64,000 bases of DNA, from contig CAIIXF020000009.1 in the NCBI GenBank assembly GCA_903813345.2, positions 4,032,001 through 4,096,000 on the forward strand, in the 5' to 3' direction. A model generated the notes under the pieces. It worked only from the letters and a program-made list of their open reading frames with translations, was not told the origin of the DNA and ran no database searches. Origin of the DNA: Owenia fusiformis (taxonomy: Eukaryota; Annelida; Polychaeta; Sabellida; Oweniidae). This document shows, one piece after another, positions 12,643-22,890 of this stretch. Positions within the stretch are counted from its first letter, which is position 1, and each line of letters starts with the position of its first letter. Both the position numbers and the translations under genes were made by a program.

Positions 12643-13238
12643 GTGAATGACGTCTTTATCCAAAATCAGCTTCCGCTATCTCTCATACAGCGTGGTTTCC
12701 AAGGGGAACAAATGTTTAGTCAGAAATTAGCTACTTCAGTATCCAAGAAGTTTGGTATCACTATAAAACTAAGCTGTGTGATGACTTGGCATTTTCTCAA
12801 CTTTGTTCGTAATCTGATCTGGGCAAGCCTAACAGAAACCAGATTGTGGCCTGCTCCCTTGCATCATTTTCCTCAACACCCTGTTCGAGTTCAGCAGTTA
12901 AAGCTGCACAGGGGAACTCTGCAAGGGGAGTTAAGGTTGTGGCACTATGTCAAACTGCTAACAACTGCCTACATACAAGTCTTGCTATAGATATGCCAGT
13001 TAGAAAGAGGTCAATCCCTAGTTTCAGCTGCAGTTACCTGGCAACCACACTTATCTTTGTTGGTAACACTGGATCAGTTACCAGAACAACTGAACTAGTT
13101 CCTAGTTCTCCAAAATGCCATCTTTTGTATTTGAATAAACTAAAACTTCAAGCATTGCAAAAGAGCTTTTTTATATCTGATTTATGTAAACGAATGTCCA
13201 GTGATTTATATTCTTTGAGGCTGTATACTACATCATGA
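12643..13238 (+). other. Overlapping open frames of unknown status
   Basis: Two overlapping plus-strand frames, 115 and 130 codons, cover a patch with locally higher G+C (about 12820-13100). The second begins on a GTG and is Ser/Thr/Ala-rich with several Cys. No domain, signal peptide or convincing donor/acceptor pair is visible, and the two frames cannot both be coding. The patch could be an old coding relic or simply lower stop density in G+C-richer sequence. Confidence 0.2.
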
Positions 13239-13239
13239 G

Positions 13240-14300
13240 CCAGTTCTCCTCTCATTAGTGTCATTTATGAATAAAACACCAGGAAACTCAATTCCTTCTG
13301 ACCAAGGTCTTCTTTGTTAATGAGGAAAATGTCTAAGAATAAAACAATCAAACAACTCAACAAGTCAAAAAGTAATTTCAAAATTTAATTGGCTTGGCAG
13401 TTGGTTTTGCTTTTAGTGTTCCAACAATCTCGCAGTCTATTGCCAAGGGAAACGAAGTGACAATGTCAATGCCCCAGAAGGTTCCTTTAATTTGCAATTC
13501 TCACTGAATATTCAAGTCAATTAGACACCTTTGCGGAAGCGAAATTGCTATTTTTCTAACACTAATTGTCTGATCATTAAACCAAGGCATCCTACAGGAA
13601 AGGTGTTGTAACAAACACATCAATTTGAGATGAAATAACAAGTAAGAAGCCAAACCAATGAAAGTTTGCAGTTTCCAACACCTCTCAGTAAATGTAATTA
13701 ATAGGCCAAACCTCAACAAAATGGCATGATGAATATAGAGCATTCTTGACACCCCAGCATTTTATAACAGAGAATACAATTGCTGTCTTTATATCGGTTC
13801 ATACATATATGCCTACCATTACATCTTGTGGATTTATATATAAAAAGAAAATATGATATTAGCTGCAACCTCAATTTCTGCTAGGCAGGCATACCTAAAA
13901 TACTTAACACTAAATTGATATATTTCCATCCAGGCCTGTAGCTAGTGTCCAAAATTTCTGATGCAAACAATATCAAATCACTTGAAAATAAATCACTCAA
14001 TCAGAGAATTAAAAAAAGAAAAGAAAAATCTAAAGTTGTATTAATTTTGGAGCAAAAATGTTACACTTTTAACAACTTAAATTATGATGCAATTTAGTAC
14101 AAAATGAAATTACATGTAGTCTGAAAACAGGGGTCATAAAAATATGAGTTATAACTCAACTTGCTATAAACTATTTTTGCAATTATGACTTCTCATATAT
14201 GCACACAAATTCAGGACTCTGATATATTAACTCAGTGAACTAAATTTGGTCCATCACTACATACCAGCATCGTGAGATATCACAGCCTTCTCTCAGTGTC
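13240..14300. other. AT-rich non-coding stretch
   Basis: Nothing supported. A minus-strand frame at 13501-13752 has no recognisable features. Confidence 0.5.
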
Positions 14301-14305
14301 CTTCT

Positions 14306-15348
14306 AGAATGCCGTGAGTTACTTGGCAATAGCCTTCGATCTGATGGGGGCGTGGCCCGTCCAGAATTCAGCCAAAGTGATATGACGAATCAAATCCGTA
14401 TTTACAGGTCACGTGACAGTGAGTGGCGGGGGTAAGAACTCCACCAATCAGATCGCTCAATTTCAATATAGTAGCGTTAAATTACACTTTGCAGCTATGT
14501 GACTCCGTGGTCCTGCGGTAGAATTCTCGCTGAGCACGCTGGAGGCCCGAGTTCGAAACCCACCCTCGCTTTTTTAATTTTTTTAACTAAATGATTGCTC
14601 TTTGATATTACGCAGAAAAAACAATTTTTATTTACATAAACTTTATATTAGAGCTTGAAAATGTAAAAACAATATGTCAACATATTGCATTTTGGAGCGA
14701 TGTGCAGGTTTAAGGTTTTCGATCACGTACCCTTCCCTTTTGGCATTTGCGCTTATGTATTCAAGAGAAGTGTATACCATAATATATTGATAGAAAATAA
14801 ACTGGAAGCGGGAAGAGTTTGTGCTGGATACCACGATCACAGTCCCCCGGAAGTGTTAGAAAAATAGACCGAAAGATAATGGTACCTCGTTAGGAAAAAA
14901 GGATTTTTCTAAACTTGTTAAATACACGTTCAAATCGATGGAAAACGGACTAGGTATCGACTACTTGTGTAGAAAATGAGATAAATACGTGATGTGAGTA
15001 GATATTTACCCCTCGAGGATCAACAGGTTAGAGAAATCTTTAAAAGTGAAAAAAATATGTAGGTCATGTCGGACGTCATTTTCGTTTCATAAATTCAACT
15101 TCAAATAAGTCGGGTTTAAACGCATGGATTGCCAAGAAACTCGGGTATATATAACTTTGAAGCACCATGGTTGTAGTGAACTACAAATCATGTATAACAT
15201 CGTGGGGAAAAGGTATATTTTCTAATTTTAGAAATTCATCAACTGTGATTGGTTAGAATTCTGACGTCATTGAATATATTAATATCATTATAAATCTAGG
15301 CCCCGCCCATTCGATCGGCAATCAGTGCAAAGTATATCAGAGCATTCT
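14306..15348. mobile_element. 1.04-kb element with imperfect ~45-bp terminal inverted repeats
   Basis: The left end (AGAATGC..TGA..TACTT.GCA, then TCGATCTGATGGGGGCGTGG) and the right end (GGCCCCGCCCATTCGATCGG, then TGCAAAGTATATCAGAGCATTCT) are inverted matches over roughly 45 bp with scattered mismatches. The interior has no transposase frame. It contains the tRNA-like unit at 14501-14713 and a TGACGTCA-type site near 15262. The exact termini and target duplication are uncertain. Best read as a non-autonomous DNA element. Confidence 0.5.
14501..14713 (+). repeat. tRNA-derived SINE-like unit, copy 1
   Basis: 14501-14570 resembles a tRNA of the tRNA-Gly type (GTGGTCCTGCGGTAGAATTC for the D-arm and A box; GAGGCCCGAGTTCGAAACC for the variable/T arm and B box). 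The acceptor stem does not pair and the anticodon loop TGAGCAC lacks the invariant U33, so it is not a functional tRNA gene. A T-rich run then leads into a 140-bp tail ending GGAGCGATGTGCAGGTTTAA. The minus-strand copy at 22100-22318 has an almost identical tail but a head differing at roughly one base in five. Confidence 0.75.
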
Positions 15349-15349
15349 T

Positions 15350-16150
15350 GTGCATAGCAGAGATGGTCTGAGTATCAGAATGACATACCAGAGATCTCCT
15401 TGGAGATATATATATATTTTCACAAGTTTGGTTATTTTCACAAGTTTGGCTATACTACCCTGAGCATATTAACTAATACTACACCATCCTCTGACAATAC
15501 TAAATATTACAGTATATTGCATTAATATGTTTAGGACTCAATCTAAGAGCTTGCCTAGCTTACCCAACTGGGAGAATATAAAATAGTTTAGTGCTCTTCC
15601 TCACCACTTATCAGGCCTGTATCAAAGATGAAAACTTAGGTGAGAAATATTTTGTTACATCAAGTGTGATATTCAATTATATATAAATAAATAAAGATAT
15701 CAATGAATTAATGTTTGGATCCTCTTTTCCAGACCCTGGTTTTGGCATTTTAACTTAAACCAGGGGTTAAAGCAGACCTACTTAGTAATAACAATTCTAC
15801 AAACTATTCTTAGTAACACTTCATTAGGTATCCTATTGATGGTCCACTTAAAATACTGCAAAATGTGAAAGTATCTGTCAGTTCCATGTAATGTATTCTC
15901 ACTTTTCCAACATTTCTGAAGGACTCTTGAGATATGCTACTCAGAAAAGACTTTGATTAATATATCCTTATACCACTCTGGAGATATCATGGCTTCTACA
16001 AAACATGAAAAATGGACCCAAAAGACCTTGAATGCAAAGGTGTCATACTGATACAGATCACAACTCATGAACTAATTTCTCTTGGGTGGGGTATGAGGTG
16101 TAAAAATAAATGAAACACATTTTTAAACATGGATGAAACGTTCTTGGCGT
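15350..16150. other. Non-coding stretch
   Basis: Contains a short AT dinucleotide run near 15407-15417 and a 16-bp near-duplicate (TTTTCACAAGTTTGGYTAT) at 15417-15451. No gene was seen. Confidence 0.5.
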
Positions 16151-16152
16151 TC

Positions 16153-16272
16153 ACATGTAAAATCTCACTACCTGCCATTTGTTACATTTGTTGCACACAC
16201 CAACCACCAAATGCCAAACCCCAAACCACTGCAACAAAAAGGTTGGAGATTACGCCAATATGTCACCGCAGT
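16153..16272 (+). repeat. TGTCACCAC-hairpin family, copy 1
   Basis: Carries the family landmarks CTACCTGCCATTTGTTACA, a CCAACCACCAAATGCC block, AAAAAGGTTGGAGATTA and ATATGTCACCGCAG. The closing GGTGGTGACATA half of the hairpin is missing, so this copy is 3'-truncated or diverged. Confidence 0.6.
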
Positions 16273-16279
16273 AAAAATT

Positions 16280-16915
16280 GTTTTGCTTATTTGAATAATC
16301 ATCAGTGCCATCTATTGGGTAAATAGGGCAGGGATACATTTTAATTGGACCATTCTGCAGTAAACATTGTTTAATGTTATTCCTAATTGGAATGTTAAGA
16401 TAATTTCTACAAATCCTTCAACATAATTGTGTATCTAAAAATACTCTTAGCCAGGTAAAGCTGTTTATACCAGGTGATATGAAGCAATTTTGTTCATTTA
16501 CATGCAAGTAACTGCTGGAAACACCCAAGCTGTTGCTGAATTGATAAACCTTCAATTTGTAGCTAATTTTGCCATTTATTTTTTGGTGATTGAAGATAAT
16601 AGGAAATGTTCCCATTCTAACCTTAGTCCACCCTCTTTGTACTCCTATCCATAAAATAAATCTTTCCCACAAATCATCCCAAGACTTATTGCCCCAAGTC
16701 TCTCATAAATTCTTATTCTACTAATTTACATGTAAATCCCTCTTTTTAAACAATGATGTGTGAACTGATAGAGTCCTGACATCCAAGCCATATGTTTTAA
16801 AATGACCAGTCTCTTCTAATTTTCTAAAACAAGACAAGGATTAGGAGTAAACAAACATAATGCTGGCATTTGTAACAAAAACATAACTTGCTAGAAATAT
16901 AAACAAATCAAAGAA
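16280..16915. other. Non-coding stretch
   Basis: A minus-strand frame at 16418-16672 has no recognised motif. Nothing else is supported. Confidence 0.45.
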
Positions 16916-16920
16916 GTAAG

Positions 16921-17022
16921 AAGGGGAAATAACCCAGAATTCAAAGATGAACTATTGAACCTATTTTCATGTGATTTTTTACATGAAGATAGATTTATTT
17001 TGAATTCTGGGTTATTTCCTCT
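16921..17022. repeat. Hairpin element, copy 2 (well preserved)
   Basis: AAGGGGAAATAACCCAGAAT plus TCAAA (16921-16945) is repeated in inverse orientation at about 16998-17022 (TTTTGAATTCTGGGTTATTT, CCTCTCTT). Arms are about 25 bp around a 50-bp loop. It is the cleaner relative of the sequence at 1887-1982, which supports a dispersed foldback MITE rather than a chance hairpin. Confidence 0.75.
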
Positions 17023-17029
17023 CTTCAAA

Positions 17030-18225
17030 AATGTCATAACTGTGAAAGACAATTCAAATATGCATTAGAGATGAGAAACTGCTGGTTGGGTTTAAACATC
17101 ATAAAATATCCATGGTTCAACCATCATATTGCAACCTTGCCCAGCTGCTTTCCTGAAGTTTGGTACCTTTCACATACAAAATGATTAGGAGGAAAAATGA
17201 TTGGGAGGACATCTCTATCTACATCACCTCTGATGTATACAGATAGGGGGGGGGGGCACATGGCTTGAAGCAATATTGAGAAGAAACTTGACATATCCAA
17301 AATGGCCTTCGGTGGCTCATATTTTGACCCTACCAAAAAAAACAATGCTTGATTATATGGAATATCAAATACAGCAACTACAACTACTGTATTTTAAAAT
17401 TCAAATGCATTTGTCTAAAAAGGTATATTTAAGTGATCTATCCATGTTTCTGCTCAATCTGATTTCTTAAATCATATCATACCCACAACTATTAAAAAAT
17501 AACAATGATGAATAATCAGATATACAGTATTCAAAAATGCATAATTTTGGTAGAAATCCCAAGTGAAATGATCACAATGATTAGCCTCTTTGACTTACAG
17601 CCTCTGAAGACTGAATGAAAAATATTTTTTGTATCTCTTGGCTTATTTATCATTCTAGTCAATCATTAACACCCTGGACTCAATCTTATACAGCTAAGTC
17701 TTAATTAGAAAATATGGCTTTCTGACATTAAGTTTGGTGTTCCAAGTAAATTGGCAATCTCAAACAACATGGGATGCTTTCAATTCTGTTATCTGACTTG
17801 ATTTATATACAAGTAGACACAATTTCTTCATACAGTTTCTGTATATTACACCAAGTATCAATTGATCAAGGGGTTTCTTGAGAAAAGTTATCAAATCTTG
17901 TCTGATCTACATGTTAGCAGTTAGCATATATGTCAGGGAATTCAATACTCTGTTTATATCCATCTGTACAGAATTCTTCTTATAGTGGAGTTAAAGGGAG
18001 AATAAGATGAGAAAGCTAACCAAAAATAGTGTATCAATTTTAGAATACTTTTTGCTCATATCATTCCTTGCCATGTCTATTTTCTAAACATCCCCTATTT
18101 TATTTTCTATATTCATGGTTATTATATTTATCATTTGGCAGAATATAAACATTTTTCTCCATTTTTGCACTTTGAATCCTAAACAACTTCACCAATCTAT
18201 AAGATATCACAGATCTTTTAAGAGG
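17030..18225. other. AT-rich non-coding stretch
   Basis: Contains an 11-G run at 17246-17256. No gene or larger repeat is supported. Confidence 0.5.
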
Positions 18226-18570
18226 TACAGTAAAACCTGTATATCTGAACACCTGGCTAATCCGAACACCTTCCAATTTGAACACTTTTTTTTGGTCCCA
18301 TTTTTTCCTCCCATTGACTCCCATGTTAAAAAAACCTTGAAATCTGAACACCTCTTAATTTGAACAGTGAACAACCAGATTTGAAAAAGTGACCTGTCTA
18401 ATCTGAACATTTTTATCAGAAATCAAATGTCTGGACATTTCAATTATAGCCAAATATTGAGTCAATGTTATAGTTGTTATTTATCTTTACATATACAATG
18501 TAATCAAAGAACCAATATTGTCCTAACTAACTTATTTAGTCTCAGTGACATCCCTAATTTGTGGAAAACA

Positions 18571-19011
18571 ACAGGATGTTTTGGAAAGGTGTGAATACAG
18601 GAGTTAATTGGTTTATCCTTATTGTAAATTAACTGGATGTTTTTGATTTGGATTATGAACAGGTCTTGACTGTTTTATATCCCATGGGTCTGTTATGATA
18701 GCTAAGATTCAATCAGCAAATGTTTTATAATCACAAGGACAACATAGACGACATTTGCAGACAAGATTTAGAAAAGAACTGAATGTTTTTGATTTGGATT
18801 AAGAGAAAGGTGAGAATCTGGGAGATAATTGGTTTATCCTTATTGTAAATTAACTGGATGTTTTTGATTTGGATTATGAACAGCTCTTAACTGTTTTATA
18901 TCCCATGGGTCTGTTATGATAGCTAAGATCCAATCAGCAAATGTTTTATAATCACAAGGACAACACAGACGACAATTTCCGGACAAGATTATATCACAAG
19001 AAAGAGAAAAA
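18571..19011 (+). repeat. 221-bp tandem duplication inside the Tigger element
   Basis: GGTTTATCCTTATTGTAAAT, CTGGATGTTTTTGATTTGG, CCCATGGGTCTGTTATGATA and AATCACAAGGACAAC recur at a constant offset of 221 bases. Identity is high, with only scattered substitutions and small indels. The right copy runs into the transposase C-terminal frame, whereas the left copy is closed by stops after about 20 codons. The duplication arose within the element after loss of the main coding body. Confidence 0.85.
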
Positions 19012-19213
19012 ATATCCTATCACTAAAATGTCTCCTAAAAGGCATACATCTGACATCCTGAATGCCCTTGATATTTTGAAGGATTATACATCATCTCGAA
19101 TGAACACTCGTGAAAAATTCTTTTTACTTGAAGAGGATATCTACTCAAAAATTGCTAATACTAAAAGTGCCAAGAAACAAACAACAATGAAGGACTTTTT
19201 CAAGCAAAAGTAA
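18941..19213 (+). pseudogene. Tigger/pogo transposase C-terminal fragment
   Basis: A 90-codon frame ends at TAA 19211-19213. Its final residues, KKQTTMKDFFKQK, contain a canonical PCNA-interacting (PIP) box, Q-x-x-M-x-x-F-F. Pogo and Tigger transposases are known to end in such a motif. The preceding segment (SDILNALDILKDYTSS, then FFLLEEDIYSKI) fits the helical C-terminal region seen in this family. Neither the DDE catalytic triad nor the CENP-B-type DNA-binding domain is present. The ATG is within the duplicated block and is unlikely to be the ancestral start. Treated as a relic, although the frame is clean. Confidence 0.75.
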
Positions 19214-19579
19214 AGCAGTTCTATATTACCATAATATGGGATAAGTCATTTGATAAGCATAAGATTTCGTACGAGACTATCATATACTTTTACAGTGCAT
19301 TACAAAGTTTTTGCCAAAATATAAGAGTTATTTTTACTAAAACGATGATATTGTTCAAAATATAAATAAAAAATAGCATATAGGCTATAGGACTATTGTA
19401 GAATTAACTCATCAACAACATTTATTGTTTTCTGACTTAGTATTAAGTGTTCAATATAGTGGACTGAACAATGAAAATCCCCCCCCGACCAACAAAATCC
19501 TCGAAATTTGAACACCTGCCAATTTGAACGCTTTTGGCTGGTCCCGTGGGTGTTCGGATTAGACAGGTTTTACTGTATT

Positions 19580-20360
19580 GTATTTGAGATTTTAAGGACT
19601 AAATTGGTAGGTCAATTGTACATGTTGCTTGCAATTTTGTCATCCCACATGGATTATGCTAAACTGATTCTGCTTTCAAGTACTAATACAAACATTTAGT
19701 TCAGAGGGCAAAGTCATTTTTTACAGACAGCTCCATATTATTAACAATTGCATCTTCTCAGTATACATTTACATGAAATATATTTTTTCAAACTGAAAGG
19801 ACTAAGTATTATAATTACCCCTGCTTGCACCTCAATATAATGACAACTTTCATTTATATTGATAAAAATACTTGAGATATACAGAAAATAAATCTTCCTT
19901 CTCCAGATGAATACTCTAAATCAATTATTACTATACCTGTAATTTGTAGAATGGTAAGAGCAAAATTTAAATGATGACTTTATGTCATACATTGAACTAA
20001 ACAAGTTATAAAATATGAGCTTATGAATCACCAACTCCGAAATGTTCTTCTTTGAGAGTAAAATTGCTTGTAAAACTTCAGTGCATGTCATGTAGTTCTA
20101 GAACTTTCAACAACATGTGAGAAGTAGGCTGATGAGAATGAAAATAGACTAAATGCATGTAGAAGTAATCTTGAAAGGTTGTAACAAAAAATAGGTTTTC
20201 AAAAGAGCCAATGTTAAAAAATCATGAAAATTGAAATATAATTTCTTAATGTAAGCAAATGATAATTTCCTTAACTGATCATATTTCAAAATATTTATTC
20301 ATCAATCTGAAAAAGAATAATGATCCGCAAAAACTATTTTCTAAACCATTGTTAAATGAC
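19580..20360. other. AT-rich non-coding stretch
   Basis: Nothing supported. Confidence 0.5.
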
Positions 20361-20363
20361 TCA

Positions 20364-20432
20364 AATTTTGAGCCACCTGGTGGTGAAACTTGAAACTACC
20401 TACTGGTCCACTGGCGCCTGTGTAATTCTGGA
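20364..20432 (+). repeat. 3' end fragment of the 440-bp TIR family
   Basis: GAGCCACCTGGTGGTGAAAC, AACTACCTACTGG and CTGTGTAATTCT match the right terminus of the elements at 36327-36764 and 42074-42676. The body of the element is missing here. Confidence 0.6.
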
Positions 20433-20603
20433 AACTATAATATGCCTTTTACCACATTGTTGTCATGAATAAAAAGCTCCCTGATGACTAATATACTCAT
20501 GATTAATTGATTATAATGATTATTATTGCAAAATAATTCGAATGTATCAATGTGTGTAATGTGTCAATGAAAACATGGATGATTTTGAAAATAGCTAAAC
20601 CCA

Positions 20604-20745
20604 GGGCCTGAAGCCAGCTTTTGCCAAGGGGGAGGGGAGGTTCTAAAAAAATCCAGAGGGTTCAAATTTGCCATTTTTGGCCAAAAATCGGTTGAAAAGT
20701 GCTCAAAATGGTGGAAAACTTCATGATTTTGAATGAATTTTGGCC
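20604..20745. repeat. GGCCTGAAGCCAG-type dispersed repeat
   Basis: Contains AGGGCCTGAAGCCAGC, a G-rich tract, AGGGTTCAAATTTGCC, TTTTGGCC and TTTTGAATGAATTTTGGCCA. The same order of phrases appears at 24030-24175, 46680-46860 and in the better delimited elements at 52636-52782 and 53779-53987. Too diverged here to set termini. Confidence 0.45.
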
Positions 20746-21061
20746 ACTGACTATAGACCTCAAACCTGACCTTAAATCTTATTTCCACATAATACATTTT
20801 GCTTTTTCATTTCTTAGTTTCATTTCTATGTAAAGGCAATCTGTATATCCTTCTTACATTTCTTCTTGCATGCAGAAGGGTGAAAACTTGTAGGTTTCGT
20901 GCATTGCAGACATTTATTGCCATATATATCATTGCTTGTTTTAGAAAATTGCTGATATTGTGAGGTCTAATTATGGCACTTGCACAAACAATATTGATGA
21001 TATAATTATGGACTTTCTATGAAATGGGTAAATAGAGCCCCTATGATGTCATCCATTTTAA

Positions 21062-21242
21062 CCTCTTGACTACCTGGAGTGACGAGATTTCTCGTCACCT
21101 CAGAAATGACCTTGAAACCTAGTGACGAGAAAATCTGTCACAAAAGTTTTCACTAAAATTGCTCTTATATGAAAAACTTTCATCTAATTTACACCAAAAT
21201 TGATTTAAAATGTGTAGAAATGATCAAGAGGCATTCAAGAGG
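21062..21242. mobile_element. piggyBac-like MITE with TTAA flanks
   Basis: TTAA lies at 21058-21061 and 21243-21246, directly outside CCTCTTGACTACC and GGCATTCAAGAGG, which are inverted repeats with two mismatches in 13. TTAA target duplication with a CC-starting TIR is characteristic of piggyBac elements (Kolobok also uses TTAA). A subterminal hairpin (GTGACGAGA.TTTCTCGTCAC, 21080-21100) and a second GTGACGAGAAAATCTGTCAC block follow. It is 181 bp with no coding capacity. Confidence 0.7.
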
Positions 21243-21249
21243 TTAAAGG

Positions 21250-22095
21250 GACTCCATAAATGAATTGGAAAAACAAGCCTGTTTCTAGATGATCTATGTT
21301 CATTTCAAAACAAAATTACTATAATAATATAAAAATACATGATTTGATCTGAATATTCTTCTGGCATTATCAAAGAAAGTTGAGCTGCCTTATTGAAAAA
21401 TCTAAATCTATGATCATGTATGAGGGACTTGTGTGACATAGAGAGAGAAAGTAATGACAACTAGAGGAATAAGATGGAAATAAACCCAATAAGTGTCACA
21501 TTAGTAACTTGATATGAGGAGTTGGAAGTGCCTCTGATAGCACTAAACCACAGCTTTCTCATAGTGTGTATCTGGGGATAAATATTTTTGGGAGAGAGGG
21601 CATTTCATTTGATATCTTGAACTTAAATTTCAAGAAAAGTAGAGATTGAAAATTTGAGGAGAAAATCTCAAATCTCAAAGTATTCCCAATGCACCTATCT
21701 TCCTATCATCTTTCACAGAAATATTGAAGGGTAGGAATATGGAAATTTCTCCTCTCATTTCCTGAATGCAAGGGAGGGGGAAGTAAAAGCAGAACCTTGT
21801 TGCAGGATAGTATGTTAACCTAGCAGATGTCAGAGTTATACCTTACACTACCATACTACTGATAAATGAACCACATCACAAGCAAACAATATTCCCTTAC
21901 TGCTGCATGAAAAATCATATTCTATCTTTTAGGATCAGATGAGATATTTTATTAACATGTTCTCTGTTTGGATTAAATCAGATTTGATAGGAGGACATAG
22001 CCTGTTCCTGCCTTGAAAATGTCAGTCCTGTGAGCCATTTTGGATGGAGTTTTCAAATACAAAGCCTCCTTTCAGGAAATAGGGACTTATTTGGA
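21250..22095. other. Non-coding stretch
   Basis: Nothing supported. Confidence 0.5.
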
Positions 22096-22099
22096 AAAT

Positions 22100-22318
22100 T
22101 AAACCTGCACATCGCTCCAAAACGCAATATGTTGACATATATTGTTTTTACATTTTCAAGCTCTAATATAAAGTTTATGTAAATAAAAATTGTTTTTTTC
22201 TGCGTAATATCAAAGAACAATCATTTAGTTAAAAAAATAAAAAAGCAAGTGCGGGATTCGAACCCGGGCCTCCCGCGTGCTAAGCGAGGATTCTACCCCT
22301 ACACCACCGAGTTCTTGT
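22100..22318 (-). repeat. tRNA-derived SINE-like unit, copy 2
   Basis: Read on the minus strand, the head has a good B box (GGGTTCGAATCCC), an A-box-like TGGTGTAGGGGTAGAA, and an anticodon loop TTAGCAC whose anticodon would be AGC (Ala) in a Gly-like body. The acceptor strands pair at only about three of seven positions, so this is a tRNA-derived repeat, not a working tRNA. The tail (22100-22245) matches the tail of 14573-14713 with only a few differences. Similarity to copy 1 also extends upstream of the head (GTAGCGTT then AATTAC), so the mobile unit may be larger than a simple SINE. Confidence 0.75.
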
Positions 22319-22559
22319 GAAGAGTGGAAGTAATTAAACGCTACTTATTTTGAATGCTATGATTCGGAAGTGACGTCACGTTCTTCATTTAGAAACCTTT
22401 CCAAAATCATATCGCCGGCACCGATCGAAGCAAATTCAATGAAAAATCTTTGAAATGACACATTTATCGTAAGTATTTCTACACAAGATTTGCCCCATTT
22501 GTTCATCATTCTATAATCTTTCATTAAGCTCAAAATGATAAAGTTCCACTTGGTGAAAT

Positions 22560-22890
22560 CAATAAAATAATATATAAAAAGATGTTTTATTTTCGGATAT
22601 TTGTGTAAAAAGATGCGTAATAATACAGTATTTCCATTCAGTATTGTAATTATTATATTATATTATGAAGGAAAAAAATATAATCAGCAAAATATACTCT
22701 ATTATATAGAGATTAATATAATATAATTAGAAATAAGCGAGATCCAAATATGATGATTGCAGTTTATTTAGATTTTTTTTCTATTCTAAAAAATATTATT
22801 TTCTTGTATTTTCCAATCTGAACAGAATATATCAAATTATATTGTATTATTTGGGTTCTAAAAAATATTATACGCGATTATTCTCGCCCA
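22560..22890. repeat. Degenerate ATTATA-rich tract
   Basis: Dense, irregular ATTATA/TATAAT words with no fixed period. Similar sequence recurs at 25905-26140, next to the same repeat cluster. Confidence 0.5.

Larger units (their letters stand above)
18228..19575 (+). mobile_element. Tigger/pogo-like DNA transposon, internally deleted
   Basis: Left terminus CAGTAAAACCTGTATATCTG (18228 on) and right terminus GGATTAGACAGGTTTTACTG (ending 19575) are inverted repeats, flanked by TA on both sides (18226-18227, 19576-19577). TA duplication plus a CAG-starting TIR of this form is typical of pogo/Tigger elements in the Tc1/mariner group. Subterminal blocks repeat the phrase AATTTGAACACCT in both orientations, giving probable multiple transposase-binding sites. 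At 1.35 kb it is too short for a full transposase. It retains only a C-terminal fragment (18941-19213) and a 221-bp internal duplication. It is presumably immobile unless helped in trans. Confidence 0.85.

Noticed and set aside
12643-13238. Host gene exon pair
   Set aside because: The two open frames overlap and neither has a domain or usable splice sites; listed only as an unresolved patch.
14501-14572. tRNA gene (Gly- or Ala-like)
   Set aside because: Acceptor stem does not pair, U33 is missing in the anticodon loop, and the sequence is embedded in a dispersed repeat with a conserved tail.
17124-17345. Minus-strand frame over a poly-G run
   Set aside because: The frame depends on an 11-base homopolymer and has no recognisable sequence.
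22245-22318. Functional tRNA-Ala(AGC) gene on the minus strand
   Set aside because: A and B boxes are good, but the acceptor stem pairs at only about three of seven positions; the body is Gly-like and part of the same repeat family.
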